DNA from: Phytopseudomonas dryadis
GTDB lineage: Bacteria; Pseudomonadota; Gammaproteobacteria; Pseudomonadales; Pseudomonadaceae
Assembly (NCBI RefSeq): GCF_004327355.1
Contig: NZ_QJUM01000001.1
Span: 1 to 64,000 of the forward strand
Direction of reading: 5' to 3'
DNA length: 64,000 nucleotides
Shown here: positions 38,546-46,127 of the stretch, piece after piece
Layout: the number at the start of each line of letters is the position of its first letter
Numbering within the stretch: position 1 is the first letter of the stretch
Position numbers and translations under genes: made by a program
The notes under the pieces: model-generated
What the model was told of the DNA's origin: nothing
The model's input: only the letters and a program-made list of their open reading frames with translations
The model's database searches: none

Positions 38546-39721
38546 TCAGGGCAAATCGCCGATCGGACGTCGGCGGCTGCCAAGCAGCGCCAATGCGGCC
38601 AGTATCAGCAAGGGCAGCATGGCGAGGTTCACCGGACCCCAGCCCAGGCCGCTGATCAACGCCCCCGAGGCGAACGAGGCCACGGCGGCGACGCCCCCGT
38701 TGGCCAGTTCCATCAGCCCCTGGGCCTGGCCGCGCTCGTCGCTGCCGTGGCCTTGTCCCAGCTGGGTGGTGCCGGCCACCAGCATCAGGTTCCAGCCCAC
38801 GCCGAGCAGGAACGACGACAGCAGGAAGTGGCCCTGGCTCAGGCCGGCCACGGCCGTGCCGGCGCTGATCATCAGCAGCACGATACCGAGCATGGCCACG
38901 CGCATGCTGCCGAGGCGGTCGACCAGGCTGCCGGCCGCGAATGCCGGCAGGAACATGCCCAGCAGGTGCCACTGGATCACCTGGGCGCTGTTTTCCAGGG
39001 ACAGGCCGCAGAAACTCATGGCCAGCGGCGTGGCGTTCATCACCAGAATCATCAGCCCGTGGCCGCAGGCGGCGATGATCACGGCCGCCCGCACCTTGGG
39101 ACGTGCGAGCAGATCCAGCATCAACCGGGGGCTGCCCGCGACGCGGGCCGGCACGCTGCCTTCGCGCAAGCTGGCCAGCAACAGCAGAGCGAGCAGGGCG
39201 AGGCTGGCCAATAGCAGGTAGGCACCGACGAAGGGCGTGCTCAGGGCATGGCGCGACCACAGCGTCAGCGTCGGCGCCACCAGGGCCGCACAGACACCGC
39301 CACCGATGACCCAGGCCGCTGCGCGGCCCTTGTGCGCTTCGTCCACGGCTTCCAGGGCGGCGAAACGGTAGTACATGGCCGACGCCTGGTACACGCCGAT
39401 GGGTAGCGCGCCGAGGCAGAACAGGGTGAAATCGGCGAGGTAGACGCCCAGGGCGCTGATCAGCCCGCCAACGATCCCGGCCGCGGCGCCCAGGGTCAGC
39501 CCCGGGCGACGGCCGTGACGCTGCATGAACAGCGACAGTGGATGGGTGGCCAGCAGATTGCCCAGCACCAGAAGCGCCAGCGGCAGCGTCGCCAGGCTGT
39601 TGTAAGGCGCCAGTTGCAGGCCGATCAGCGCGGTCAGGGTGATGCCGATCAGCGAGCAGCTCCAGTACAGCGCCTGGGCCACGAACAGGGTGAGCAGCGT
39701 GCGGTTACGCAGTAGCGACAT
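38546..39721 (-). CDS. MFS transporter
   Basis: A 391-aa major facilitator with 12 helices. It starts MSLLRNRTLLTLFVAQALYW, and the loop between TM2 and TM3 has MQRHGRRPGL, the typical cytoplasmic motif A region. Its substrate is not evident. Its 5' end overlaps the DUF1272 gene by 17 bp, which in turn overlaps a GlxA-type regulator, so the three form one operon that a regulator may control itself. An efflux role is a plausible inference. Confidence 0.9.
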   Translation of the reverse strand: MSLLRNRTLLTLFVAQALYWSCSLIGITLTALIGLQLAPYNSLATLPLALLVLGNLLATHPLSLFMQRHGRRPGLTLGAAAGIVGGLISALGVYLADFTLFCLGALPIGVYQASAMYYRFAALEAVDEAHKGRAAAWVIGGGVCAALVAPTLTLWSRHALSTPFVGAYLLLASLALLALLLLASLREGSVPARVAGSPRLMLDLLARPKVRAAVIIAACGHGLMILVMNATPLAMSFCGLSLENSAQVIQWHLLGMFLPAFAAGSLVDRLGSMRVAMLGIVLLMISAGTAVAGLSQGHFLLSSFLLGVGWNLMLVAGTTQLGQGHGSDERGQAQGLMELANGGVAAVASFASGALISGLGWGPVNLAMLPLLILAALALLGSRRRPIGDLP

Positions 39722-39956
39722 GGCAGCCTCCGGGCTTGTGCAGGCGTTGCGTCGATGCCGGGTTGGCGGCCAGGCGTTCGGCCGGGCGGATCGGCCTGCG
39801 CAGCAGCTCCCCCGAGCAGTTCGGGCAGCGGCCGTGCAGCCGCGTGTCGGCGCAGTGCCGGCAGAAGGTGCATTCGAACGAGCAGATCCGCGCGTCCACG
39901 GAATCCGCTGGCAGGTCGCGGTCGCAGCACTCGCAATTGGGTCTCAGTTCAAGCAT
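39705..39956 (-). CDS. DUF1272 zinc-binding small protein
   Basis: An 83-aa protein. It begins MLELRPNCECCDRDLPADS and includes ICSFECTFCRHCADTRLHGRCPNCSGELL, with eight or more cysteines in CxxC pairs (CECC, CTFC, CRHC-like, CPNC). The pattern is that of a DUF1272 treble-clef or double zinc ribbon. It overlaps the regulator gene by 8 bp and the MFS gene by 17 bp. Function unknown; small proteins of this kind often sit in operons with regulators or transporters. Confidence 0.85.
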   Translation of the reverse strand: MLELRPNCECCDRDLPADSVDARICSFECTFCRHCADTRLHGRCPNCSGELLRRPIRPAERLAANPASTQRLHKPGGCHVATA

Positions 39957-40959
39957 GGGGCGTCTCCCGGCCGAAGCGTTCGGCGTATTCCTGGGGGCTG
40001 ACGGCAAGGTGTTTGTGAAAAACCCGGCGCAGGTTCTCCGGGTGACCGAAGCCGGTGAGCCTGGACACCGTGGCGATCGAGGCCTGGGCATCCTGCAACA
40101 GCGCCCGGGCCGCCTCCAGGCGCACGCGCTCGACGTAGCGGGCCGGGCCGGTGCCCAGTTCCCTGGCGAACACGCGCGAGAGTGTGCGCGGGGTCAGTCT
40201 GGCCCGTTCGGCCAGCGCTTCCAGGGACAGATCCCCGCCCAGGTTGCCGGGAATCCAGGCCAGCAGTTCGGCCAGCCTCGGCGTATGGCTCGGCTCCGGC
40301 GCCAGCAGGGCGCTGAACTGGGCCTGGCCACCGGGGCGGCGCAGGAACATCACCAGGCGACGCGCCACGGCCAGGGCCATGCTGCGACCGAGATCGGCCT
40401 CCACCAGGGCCAGCGCCAGGTCGATCCCCGCGGTCACGCCCGCGGAGGTGAACAGGTGCGCGGCACCGCTGCGGTCGTCCGGGTCGTAGGTGTGCAGGCA
40501 GTTGGCGTCCACCCGCACCGCCTCGTGCTGGCGCAGGCTGTCCATATCGGCCCAATGGGTGGTCACCCGCTGGCCATCCAGCAGCCCGCTGCGGGCCAGG
40601 ATCAGCGCGCCCGAGCAGACCGAGCCGAGGCGGCGGATATGCGGTTCGGCACTGCGCAGCCAGGCCAGCAGCGCCTGGTTGTCACACTGGGCGGTCTCGC
40701 CGCTGCCGCCGGGGACGAGCAGGGTATCCAGGCCGCTCGGGTCGCAATCGGCCCAACTGGCGTCGGCCAGCATGCGCATGCCGGAGGAACTGTTCACCGG
40801 GCCGGCCCGTTCGCTCAGCAACTGCAGCCGGTAGGCGTCGCCCAGGCCTTGCCGGTTGCGCTCGGCATTGGCCGAGGCGAATACCTGCAGCGGCCCAACC
40901 ACATCCAGGCTCATGAAGTCGGGGTAGAGCAGGGCGGCGATGCATTTGACGCTGTCCAT
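39949..40959 (-). CDS. GlxA family transcriptional regulator (DJ-1/PfpI plus AraC HTH)
   Basis: A 336-aa protein with a class I glutamine amidotransferase/DJ-1-like N-terminal domain (IAALLYPDFMSLDVVGPLQVF; VCSGALILARSGLLDGQ with the nucleophile-elbow cysteine at about residue 117) and a C-terminal AraC helix-turn-helix pair (LSLEALAERARLTPRTLSRVFARE, ASIATVSRLTGFGHPENLRRVF). It probably senses a small amine or amino-acid derivative and regulates transcription. It is the first gene of the GlxA-DUF1272-MFS operon and could be autoregulated. Its target is unknown. Confidence 0.92.
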   Translation of the reverse strand: MDSVKCIAALLYPDFMSLDVVGPLQVFASANAERNRQGLGDAYRLQLLSERAGPVNSSSGMRMLADASWADCDPSGLDTLLVPGGSGETAQCDNQALLAWLRSAEPHIRRLGSVCSGALILARSGLLDGQRVTTHWADMDSLRQHEAVRVDANCLHTYDPDDRSGAAHLFTSAGVTAGIDLALALVEADLGRSMALAVARRLVMFLRRPGGQAQFSALLAPEPSHTPRLAELLAWIPGNLGGDLSLEALAERARLTPRTLSRVFARELGTGPARYVERVRLEAARALLQDAQASIATVSRLTGFGHPENLRRVFHKHLAVSPQEYAERFGRETPHA

Positions 40960-41051
40960 TGTCGTTCTCGCGGGAAAGATGGACAGAGTGTGCGCAGGCT
41001 TATGCCTGGCGGCAATGACAATGACCCCACATATCTGGCCATTTTACTTTG

Positions 41052-42062
41052 TCAGGCGGGTGGCAGCCTCTCCAGAAAGCGCATCAGCAGGCTTTCCTCG
41101 GCGCGCAGGCCCTTGCGTGCGGCCGCCAGGCGCAGAGCCGCCAGTTCCCCGGCCTGGAAGGCGTCGATCAGCGCCGGGTGGATATAGCATTTGCGGCACA
41201 CCGCCGGTGTGTTGCGCAACTGCTCGGCCACGTCCTTGACCATGGCCACCACGTGCTTCCTGGCCATGCTCTCGGGTTGCCAGTCCAGCTCCCGCAGCAG
41301 GCCCAGGGCCAGGGTGCTGCCGGCCCAGGTGCGGTAGTCCTTGGCAGTGAAATCGGCACCGGTCAGTTCGCGCAGGTAGGCATTGATGTCGCTGGAGGTC
41401 ACCGTATGCCGCTGGCCCTGTTCGTCGAGGTACTGGAACAGGTGCTGGCCCGGCAGTTCCAGGCAACGGCGGATGATGCGCGCCAGGCGTTTGTCACTGA
41501 CCTCGACCTCATGTTCGATGCCGCTCTTGCCGCGAAAGTGGAAGCGGATGGCGCTGCCTTGTACCTCGACATGGCGATTACGCAGGGTGGTCAGGCCGTA
41601 GGAACGGTTTTCCCGGGCGTAGCGAGAATTGCCAATACGGATCAGGGTACTGTCGAGCAGGGTGATCACCGTGGCCATGACCTTCTCACGCCCGTGCTCG
41701 GGTAGCAGCAGGTGCTGCTCCAGGGTCTGGCGCAGCTTCGGCAGGGCCTGGCCGAACAGCAGCAGGTTGGCGTATTTGTCGGTGTCGCGTACTTCCCGCC
41801 AGCGCGGGTGGTAGCGGTACTGCTTGCGCCCACGGGCGTCACGGCCGGTGGCTTGCAGATGTCCTTTCGGGTCGGCGCAGATCCATACCTCGGTATAGGC
41901 CGGTGGCACGGCCAGGGCGTCGATGCGGGCGATCTGTCGCGGATCGCGGATGCGTTCGCCGGCCGCATCGAAATAGCGGAATTTGCCGCGCAGCTTGCGG
42001 CGGCTGATGCCCGGCATGCGGTCATCGACATAGTGCAGGTCGTGTTCGACGACAATCGTCAT
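41052..42062 (-). CDS. DNA topoisomerase IB (poxvirus/bacterial type)
   Basis: A 336-aa type IB topoisomerase. N-terminal domain: ALAVPPAYTEVWICADPKGHLQATGRDARGRKQYRYH. Catalytic domain: RIGNSRYARENRSYGLTTLRNRH, the histidine/arginine-bearing segments, and YRTWAGSTLAL, with the active-site tyrosine Y293 in RKCYIHPAL. It relaxes both positive and negative supercoils by a 3'-phosphotyrosine intermediate. It is a solitary gene but lies 10 bp after the YetF-like gene, so they may be co-transcribed. Confidence 0.94.
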   Translation of the reverse strand: MTIVVEHDLHYVDDRMPGISRRKLRGKFRYFDAAGERIRDPRQIARIDALAVPPAYTEVWICADPKGHLQATGRDARGRKQYRYHPRWREVRDTDKYANLLLFGQALPKLRQTLEQHLLLPEHGREKVMATVITLLDSTLIRIGNSRYARENRSYGLTTLRNRHVEVQGSAIRFHFRGKSGIEHEVEVSDKRLARIIRRCLELPGQHLFQYLDEQGQRHTVTSSDINAYLRELTGADFTAKDYRTWAGSTLALGLLRELDWQPESMARKHVVAMVKDVAEQLRNTPAVCRKCYIHPALIDAFQAGELAALRLAAARKGLRAEESLLMRFLERLPPA

Positions 42063-42072
42063 GCTCGTGCGC

Positions 42073-42762
42073 TCATGCTCTTGGATTGCTCAGGGCCCGC
42101 ACCCACTGGCGGTAGCCGCAGCGCGGGCAGTCCTGCAGTTGCCCGGCGACCAGCTGTTGCAGTTCACCGCAATGATTACAGGCGTACAGGTCGCTCTGCT
42201 GCGCCAGGGGTTGTACCGCTTTCAGGGGTGCAGGCAGCACCGGAAGGCCTGGCCGGGTGCTGGCCGTATCGTAGAAATACAGGCTCACGCCGCCATTGAT
42301 TTCGACGATCCCCAGGCGTACCTGGCCGAGGTGCTCGACCCCGCCCTGACGCAGTTCCATGAGGAATTCATCGTGGGAGATATTGCCTGCGGTGAGCGTT
42401 TCCAGTTCGAAGCGGCCGTCGCGGATCAGGATGAACGGCTCGCCTTCCATCCAACGCTGCAGGCGCGGGCTGCGACTCATCACCTGGGTGGTCAGGCGGT
42501 AGGCCAGGCTCATGGCGACGAACACGGTCAGCACGGGCAGCAGCGGCACATCCTCGTAGAAGGTCATGTCGCCGGCTGCCGAACCCAGCGTCAGGATCAC
42601 CACCAGTTCGAACAGCGACAGTTGCTTGACGCCTCGTCGTCCGGCGACTTTCAGGAACAGAAAGACGACGATATAGGCGAGCAGGGTGCGCGCCACCACT
42701 TCGCCGAGAAATACCAGGGGCTGACCGTCGAGGAACAGGCGTTGCCAATCGAAGGCAGGCAT
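42073..42762 (-). CDS. DUF421/YetF-like membrane protein with C-terminal zinc ribbon
   Basis: A 229-aa protein. Three N-terminal helices (VVARTLLAYIVVFLFLKV; GRRGVKQLSLFELVVILTLGS; VPLLPVLTVFVAMSLAY) are followed by the soluble DUF421 domain (GEPFILIRDGRFELETL; DEFLMELRQGGVEHLGQVRLG). The last 40 or so residues hold CNHCG and CPRCGY, a zinc ribbon not typical of YetF. The ATG at 42762 is used; a TTG nine bases earlier is possible. Function unknown; YetF proteins form membrane oligomers in Bacillus spores. Confidence 0.85.
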   Translation of the reverse strand: MPAFDWQRLFLDGQPLVFLGEVVARTLLAYIVVFLFLKVAGRRGVKQLSLFELVVILTLGSAAGDMTFYEDVPLLPVLTVFVAMSLAYRLTTQVMSRSPRLQRWMEGEPFILIRDGRFELETLTAGNISHDEFLMELRQGGVEHLGQVRLGIVEINGGVSLYFYDTASTRPGLPVLPAPLKAVQPLAQQSDLYACNHCGELQQLVAGQLQDCPRCGYRQWVRALSNPRA

Positions 42763-42950
42763 AGCGATCAACTTTTCCGTATCGATACAGGATTAGCCCG
42801 TTGATCGATAAGGGAAGTTCAGTGTTTTTGCGGTATGAGGCGTGCGGCGAGGAGGGAACTTGAGGGGGGATAAAAGAGGCGCTTTAAGTTGGGTGCGCCA
42901 GCCCTGATAAAGAGCGGCGCGCACCACACTCTAAGGTTTAACGCGAGCGT

Positions 42951-43220
42951 CTATTCCGGCATGCTCCACGGGGCGAGATCGAAACCTTTGCGGCTCAGCT
43001 CGTCACGGGATTTTTTCAGCGCCTTGGCCAGCTCTTGCGGGTCGCTGTACGTGCTGCTGGTAAGTTGCGCGCGATCGATCAGGCGCGTGTTGGTGCGGTC
43101 CACGACCGTCAGGCTCAACATACCGCTACCGTCCTGTGGCGCCCAGGCGACACATTGAAAAGGTTGAAAGGCACGGTCGGCAATCAGCAGTGCATCGTTG
43201 AAACGCAGCGAGGCGTTCAT
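42951..43220 (-). CDS. Hypothetical protein, 89 aa
   Basis: A small soluble protein with no signal peptide or membrane helix. The sequence runs from MNASLRFNDALLIADRAFQP to a C-terminal charged helix (DPQELAKALKKSRDELSRKGF) and ends PWSMPE. I do not recognise the family. GAGAACCGACCCC lies before the start. It has a 395-bp upstream gap that contains a perfect FNR/Anr-type box 155 bp away, so it is a candidate target of oxygen-linked control. Confidence 0.65.
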   Translation of the reverse strand: MNASLRFNDALLIADRAFQPFQCVAWAPQDGSGMLSLTVVDRTNTRLIDRAQLTSSTYSDPQELAKALKKSRDELSRKGFDLAPWSMPE

Positions 43221-43615
43221 GGGGTCGGTTCTCCGAGGGTATCCCAGTGATTCAGAAGTCAGCGGGTTTTCAATCCAACACTGACCGGTTCATAGCAGTT
43301 GATGATTCGACAGGGCCGTCAAGTCACATCCAGGGGATTAAATTTTTCGAAAAAGCGAAAAACAAGTTGTGAAGTTGATCCGCATCAAAGTTTTCAACGG
43401 CGGCAACTTCGACAGGGCATGCCGGATATAAACCGCCTTGAAAGAACACCAACACTTTATTGGAAACAAACGGCGCCGCAGGGTTCCCTGCGCTCATCGA
43501 CTTTTATCAATAAGGGCAGACGTTTAAACGGGCTGGATAGAACGATGTCGGCTTTCCGGCATGCTCGGGCAGGCCGCCGCCCTGGGCAGGTGAGCGCAGC
43601 GGATAAGCAGTGCGC
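43221..43615. other. AT-rich intergenic region without a gene
   Basis: A 395-bp gap between two minus-strand genes. The segment 43340-43460 is much richer in A and T than its surroundings and includes the palindrome TTTTTCGAAAAA. A perfect FNR-type box is at 43375-43388 and a hairpin CGCAGGG-TT-CCCTGCG at 43477-43492. TATAAA (43427-43432) is present on the plus strand. No convincing open frame is found; a small RNA is possible but not shown. Confidence 0.6.
43375..43388. promoter_or_regulatory. FNR/Anr-type binding site
   Basis: TTGATCCGCATCAA matches the TTGAT-N4-ATCAA consensus at all ten defined positions. Pseudomonas Anr and Dnr recognise this sequence. It lies 155 bp upstream of the 89-aa protein gene on the minus strand. 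On the plus strand no gene follows it. No -10 hexamer is at the standard class II distance on either side. Confidence 0.75.
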
Positions 43616-44695
43616 TCAGAGCGGGAGCATTCGATCGGCCAGGCGGCCGCTCTGCGCGAGTTCGAGAAACTCGTCGCCCATGCGCCGGCTTTCGTCCATG
43701 GCGACGCGCCAGTAGCGTTCGCGACTGCTGTCGTCGCCGAGAAAACGGGTGAAATCCTTGCGATCCGGCAGCTTGCCGTAGGGCAGCCGTGCCAGGTAGG
43801 CGGGAGAAGGCGCCACTAGCAGGACATCCTGCAGGCGCGTGGCATCGCCGCGGCGCCAGGGCATGCTCTTGTCGAACCAGCCGGGGATGATGCGATCGGT
43901 GAAGTGCGGATAGAGTACGATGTCACTGCCGCTGTAGGGCAGATCCAGGTGGTAGTCGAGCAGGCCGCCGTCGCGGTAGGTGCCGGGGCCGGCACCGGGA
44001 ATGTCGCGTACACCCTGCATGACCAGGGGGATGGAGCCCGAGGCGAGCAGGGCGTGACGCAGGTTGCCGAGATCCAGCGGCAGGCAGCGCGAGGGAAAGT
44101 CGACCAGCTCATGCAGCGGCGGGGCCAGCCGCGCATCGTGCAGGATCAGCCGCTCGAAATGGCGGGCCAGCCGCGCCCGGCCCAGCAGGTTGTTGCCGAT
44201 CACCGAGGACAGGCCCAGTCCCAATGCGCCGCGGCGATCCTGGGCCAGCAACCCGTGGCTCTTCACCACGACGATGTTCAGGCGGTAGTGGGCGTTGCTC
44301 AGCACCTCGGCGTCCTGGCTGCCGAGCAGATCCTCGAGCATTCGCGTACAGCTGCGCGACACTTCGGCCATGCTCACGCCCTTGGCGAAGCGTTGCGCGG
44401 TGTACAGTTCGCCCAGGCGGCGCAAGCCTGCGGCGGCATCCGGCAGGCAGGCACTGGCGAAGCGCCAGGAACCGATGGACGCGCCGATCAGCGAGCGCTC
44501 GCGCGGTGCGCGCGCCAGCCAGTCGCCGAACAGGGCGATATCCAGCCCCTGGATGCCCAGCGCCTTGGGGCCTCCGGCGGCGCCCGGCAGGATGCCCACG
44601 TCGGCGGGCTGCAGGCCCTGTTCGCGGATACGGGCGAAGGCGCGCCGGCCGGCCTTGAGGGTGAGGGCGGGAAACTTGATCTGTATGGCGCTCAT
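43616..44695 (-). CDS. Patatin-like phospholipase
   Basis: A 359-aa protein of the patatin family. The nucleophile elbow is GASIGSWRF (the GxSxG serine, about residue 74), and the dyad aspartate is in YRDGGLLDYHLDLPY (about residue 255). The oxyanion-hole region is GAAGGPKALG. It should hydrolyse lipid acyl esters. It is intracellular, as no signal peptide is seen. The start MSAIQIKFPAL has GGAG 6 bases upstream; an ATG four codons earlier has none. It lies divergently from the PepSY-bqsRS operon, with the candidate BqsR box between the two starts. Confidence 0.9.
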   Translation of the reverse strand: MSAIQIKFPALTLKAGRRAFARIREQGLQPADVGILPGAAGGPKALGIQGLDIALFGDWLARAPRERSLIGASIGSWRFASACLPDAAAGLRRLGELYTAQRFAKGVSMAEVSRSCTRMLEDLLGSQDAEVLSNAHYRLNIVVVKSHGLLAQDRRGALGLGLSSVIGNNLLGRARLARHFERLILHDARLAPPLHELVDFPSRCLPLDLGNLRHALLASGSIPLVMQGVRDIPGAGPGTYRDGGLLDYHLDLPYSGSDIVLYPHFTDRIIPGWFDKSMPWRRGDATRLQDVLLVAPSPAYLARLPYGKLPDRKDFTRFLGDDSSRERYWRVAMDESRRMGDEFLELAQSGRLADRMLPL

Positions 44696-44766
44696 GCGGG
44701 TCTCCATCTGCAGGTCGGGGAGTATAGAGCGGCTGACCCGCCGGTGACGCGCTACGGACGGCTGAA

Positions 44767-44782
44767 TTCAGTTTGGCTTAAG
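44767..44782 (+). promoter_or_regulatory. Candidate BqsR (CarR) binding box
   Basis: TTCAG-TTTGGC-TTAAG matches the TTAAG-N6-TTAAG direct repeat described for BqsR at nine of ten positions. It ends 8 bp before CATACC (44791-44796), a possible -10, which is the spacing expected of an OmpR-family activator that overlaps the -35 region. It lies 53 bp ahead of the first PepSY gene, so the operon may be autoregulated. This is a motif match with no binding data here. Confidence 0.55.
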
Positions 44783-44834
44783 TCGCATCCCATACCCTGC
44801 AAGCGTCGAAACGGAAGCCATTGGAGACATCGCC

Positions 44835-45143
44835 ATGAAAAGCCCGACGCTGCTGTTTGCCGCCGCTGCCCTGAGCGCCACCGCCGCTATCGCCCAGGCC
44901 CGCGACCTGGGGCCTGACGAAGCGCTGCAACTGCGTGACGCCGGCACCATCCTGTCCTTCGAAAAACTCAACGAGGCTGCCCTGGCGCAGCATCCAGGCG
45001 GTAGACTGGAGGGCAGCGAGCTCGAAGAAGAGTACGGTCGCTATCTCTACCAGGTCGAAGTGCGTGACGCCAAAGGTCAGCAGTGGGATGTCGAACTGGA
45101 TGCGACCGATGGCACCCTCCTCAAGAACCACCTGGACGACTGA
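44835..45143 (+). CDS. PepSY domain protein, periplasmic, first copy
   Basis: A 102-aa secreted protein with signal peptide MKSPTLLFAAAALSATAAIA. The mature PepSY-like domain has LGPDEALQLRDAGTILSF and LEGSELEEEYGRYLYQVEVRD. It is the first gene of a four-gene operon with a second PepSY gene, a response regulator and a histidine kinase. The P. aeruginosa bqs/car operon has a matching pair (PA2659-PA2658, from memory). Its role in signalling is unknown; PepSY domains may bind peptides or metals. A GGAG (44821-44824) precedes the ATG. Confidence 0.85.
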   Translation: MKSPTLLFAAAALSATAAIAQARDLGPDEALQLRDAGTILSFEKLNEAALAQHPGGRLEGSELEEEYGRYLYQVEVRDAKGQQWDVELDATDGTLLKNHLDD

Positions 45144-45457
45144 TGAAAGGCATCCGAGGTTTATCCATCGTTTCGCTGGTGTTGCTGGTGCTGCTGAGCG
45201 GCATCGCCGGCGCGCGCGATCTCGATCAGGACGAGGCCCGGCATCTGCGTCTCAGCGGCGTGATCATGCCGCTCGATCAACTGATGCGGGCGGCGCTGGA
45301 GCGCTACCCCGGGGCGACCTTGCTGGAAGCCGAGCTGGAAGAAGACGATGGCATCTTCATCTACGAAGTGGAATTGCTGACCCGCGAGGGTGTGGTGCGC
45401 GAACTGGAACTGGATGCCCGTGACGGGCGGATCCTGAAGGATGAGGTAGACGACTGA
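45143..45457 (+). CDS. PepSY domain protein, periplasmic, second copy
   Basis: A 104-aa paralogue of the preceding protein. It starts [20 protein letters not shown] with a signal peptide ending near GIAGA, and its mature part ([40 protein letters not shown]) has the same plan. The domain ends [17 protein letters not shown], close to the first copy's VELDATDGTLLKNHLDD. Its ATG overlaps the first gene's TGA by one base, so they are translationally coupled. The next start, of the response regulator, is one base after its stop. Confidence 0.85.
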   Translation: MKGIRGLSIVSLVLLVLLSGIAGARDLDQDEARHLRLSGVIMPLDQLMRAALERYPGATLLEAELEEDDGIFIYEVELLTREGVVRELELDARDGRILKDEVDD

Positions 45458-45458
45458 G

Positions 45459-46127
45459 ATGCGCCTGTTGCTGGTGGAAGACCATGTTCCTCTCGCCGAC
45501 GAGCTGATCGCCGGGCTGACCCGCCAGGGCTACGCCGTCGATTGGCTGGCCGATGGCCGCGATGCCGCCTACCAGGGGGCCAGCGAGCCCTACGACCTGA
45601 TCATTCTCGACCTCGGCCTGCCCGGCAAGCCGGGCCTCGAGGTGCTGCAGGAGTGGCGCAAGGGCGGCCTGGCCACGCCGGTGCTGATCCTCACCGCGCG
45701 CGGCTCCTGGGCCGAGCGCATCGAGGGGCTCAAGGTCGGCGCCGACGACTACCTGAGCAAACCCTTCCACCCGGAAGAACTGCACCTGCGTATCCAGGCC
45801 CTGCTGCGCCGTGCCCGCGGCCTGGCCAACCAGCCGCAGCTGCAGGCCGCCGGGCTGCAGCTGGACGAAGGGCGCCAGTGCGTCAGCCGCGGCGACGCTG
45901 AGATCGAACTCACCGCCGCCGAATTCCGCCTGCTGCGCTACTTCATGCTGCACGCCGGGCAGATCCTCTCCAAGAGCCATCTGGCCGAGCACCTGTACGA
46001 CGGTGAAACCGAGCGTGACTCCAATGTCATCGAGGTGCACGTCAATCACCTGCGCCGCAAGCTGGGCCGCGAGGTGATCGAGACCCGCCGTGGGCAGGGC
46101 TACCGCTTCAGCGGTAGCGCCGTTTGA
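45459..46127 (+). CDS. bqsR: OmpR-family response regulator (BqsR/CarR-like)
   Basis: A 222-aa regulator with a receiver domain (E7-D8 acidic pocket, phospho-acceptor D51 in ILDLGLPG, K101 in YLSKPF) and a C-terminal winged-helix DNA-binding domain ([42 protein letters not shown]). Its position after two PepSY genes and before a kinase, with a TTAAG-type direct repeat upstream, points to BqsR/CarR, which answers to Fe(II) and calcium in P. aeruginosa. That pairing is inferred from synteny and the box. Confidence 0.9.
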   Translation: MRLLLVEDHVPLADELIAGLTRQGYAVDWLADGRDAAYQGASEPYDLIILDLGLPGKPGLEVLQEWRKGGLATPVLILTARGSWAERIEGLKVGADDYLSKPFHPEELHLRIQALLRRARGLANQPQLQAAGLQLDEGRQCVSRGDAEIELTAAEFRLLRYFMLHAGQILSKSHLAEHLYDGETERDSNVIEVHVNHLRRKLGREVIETRRGQGYRFSGSAV

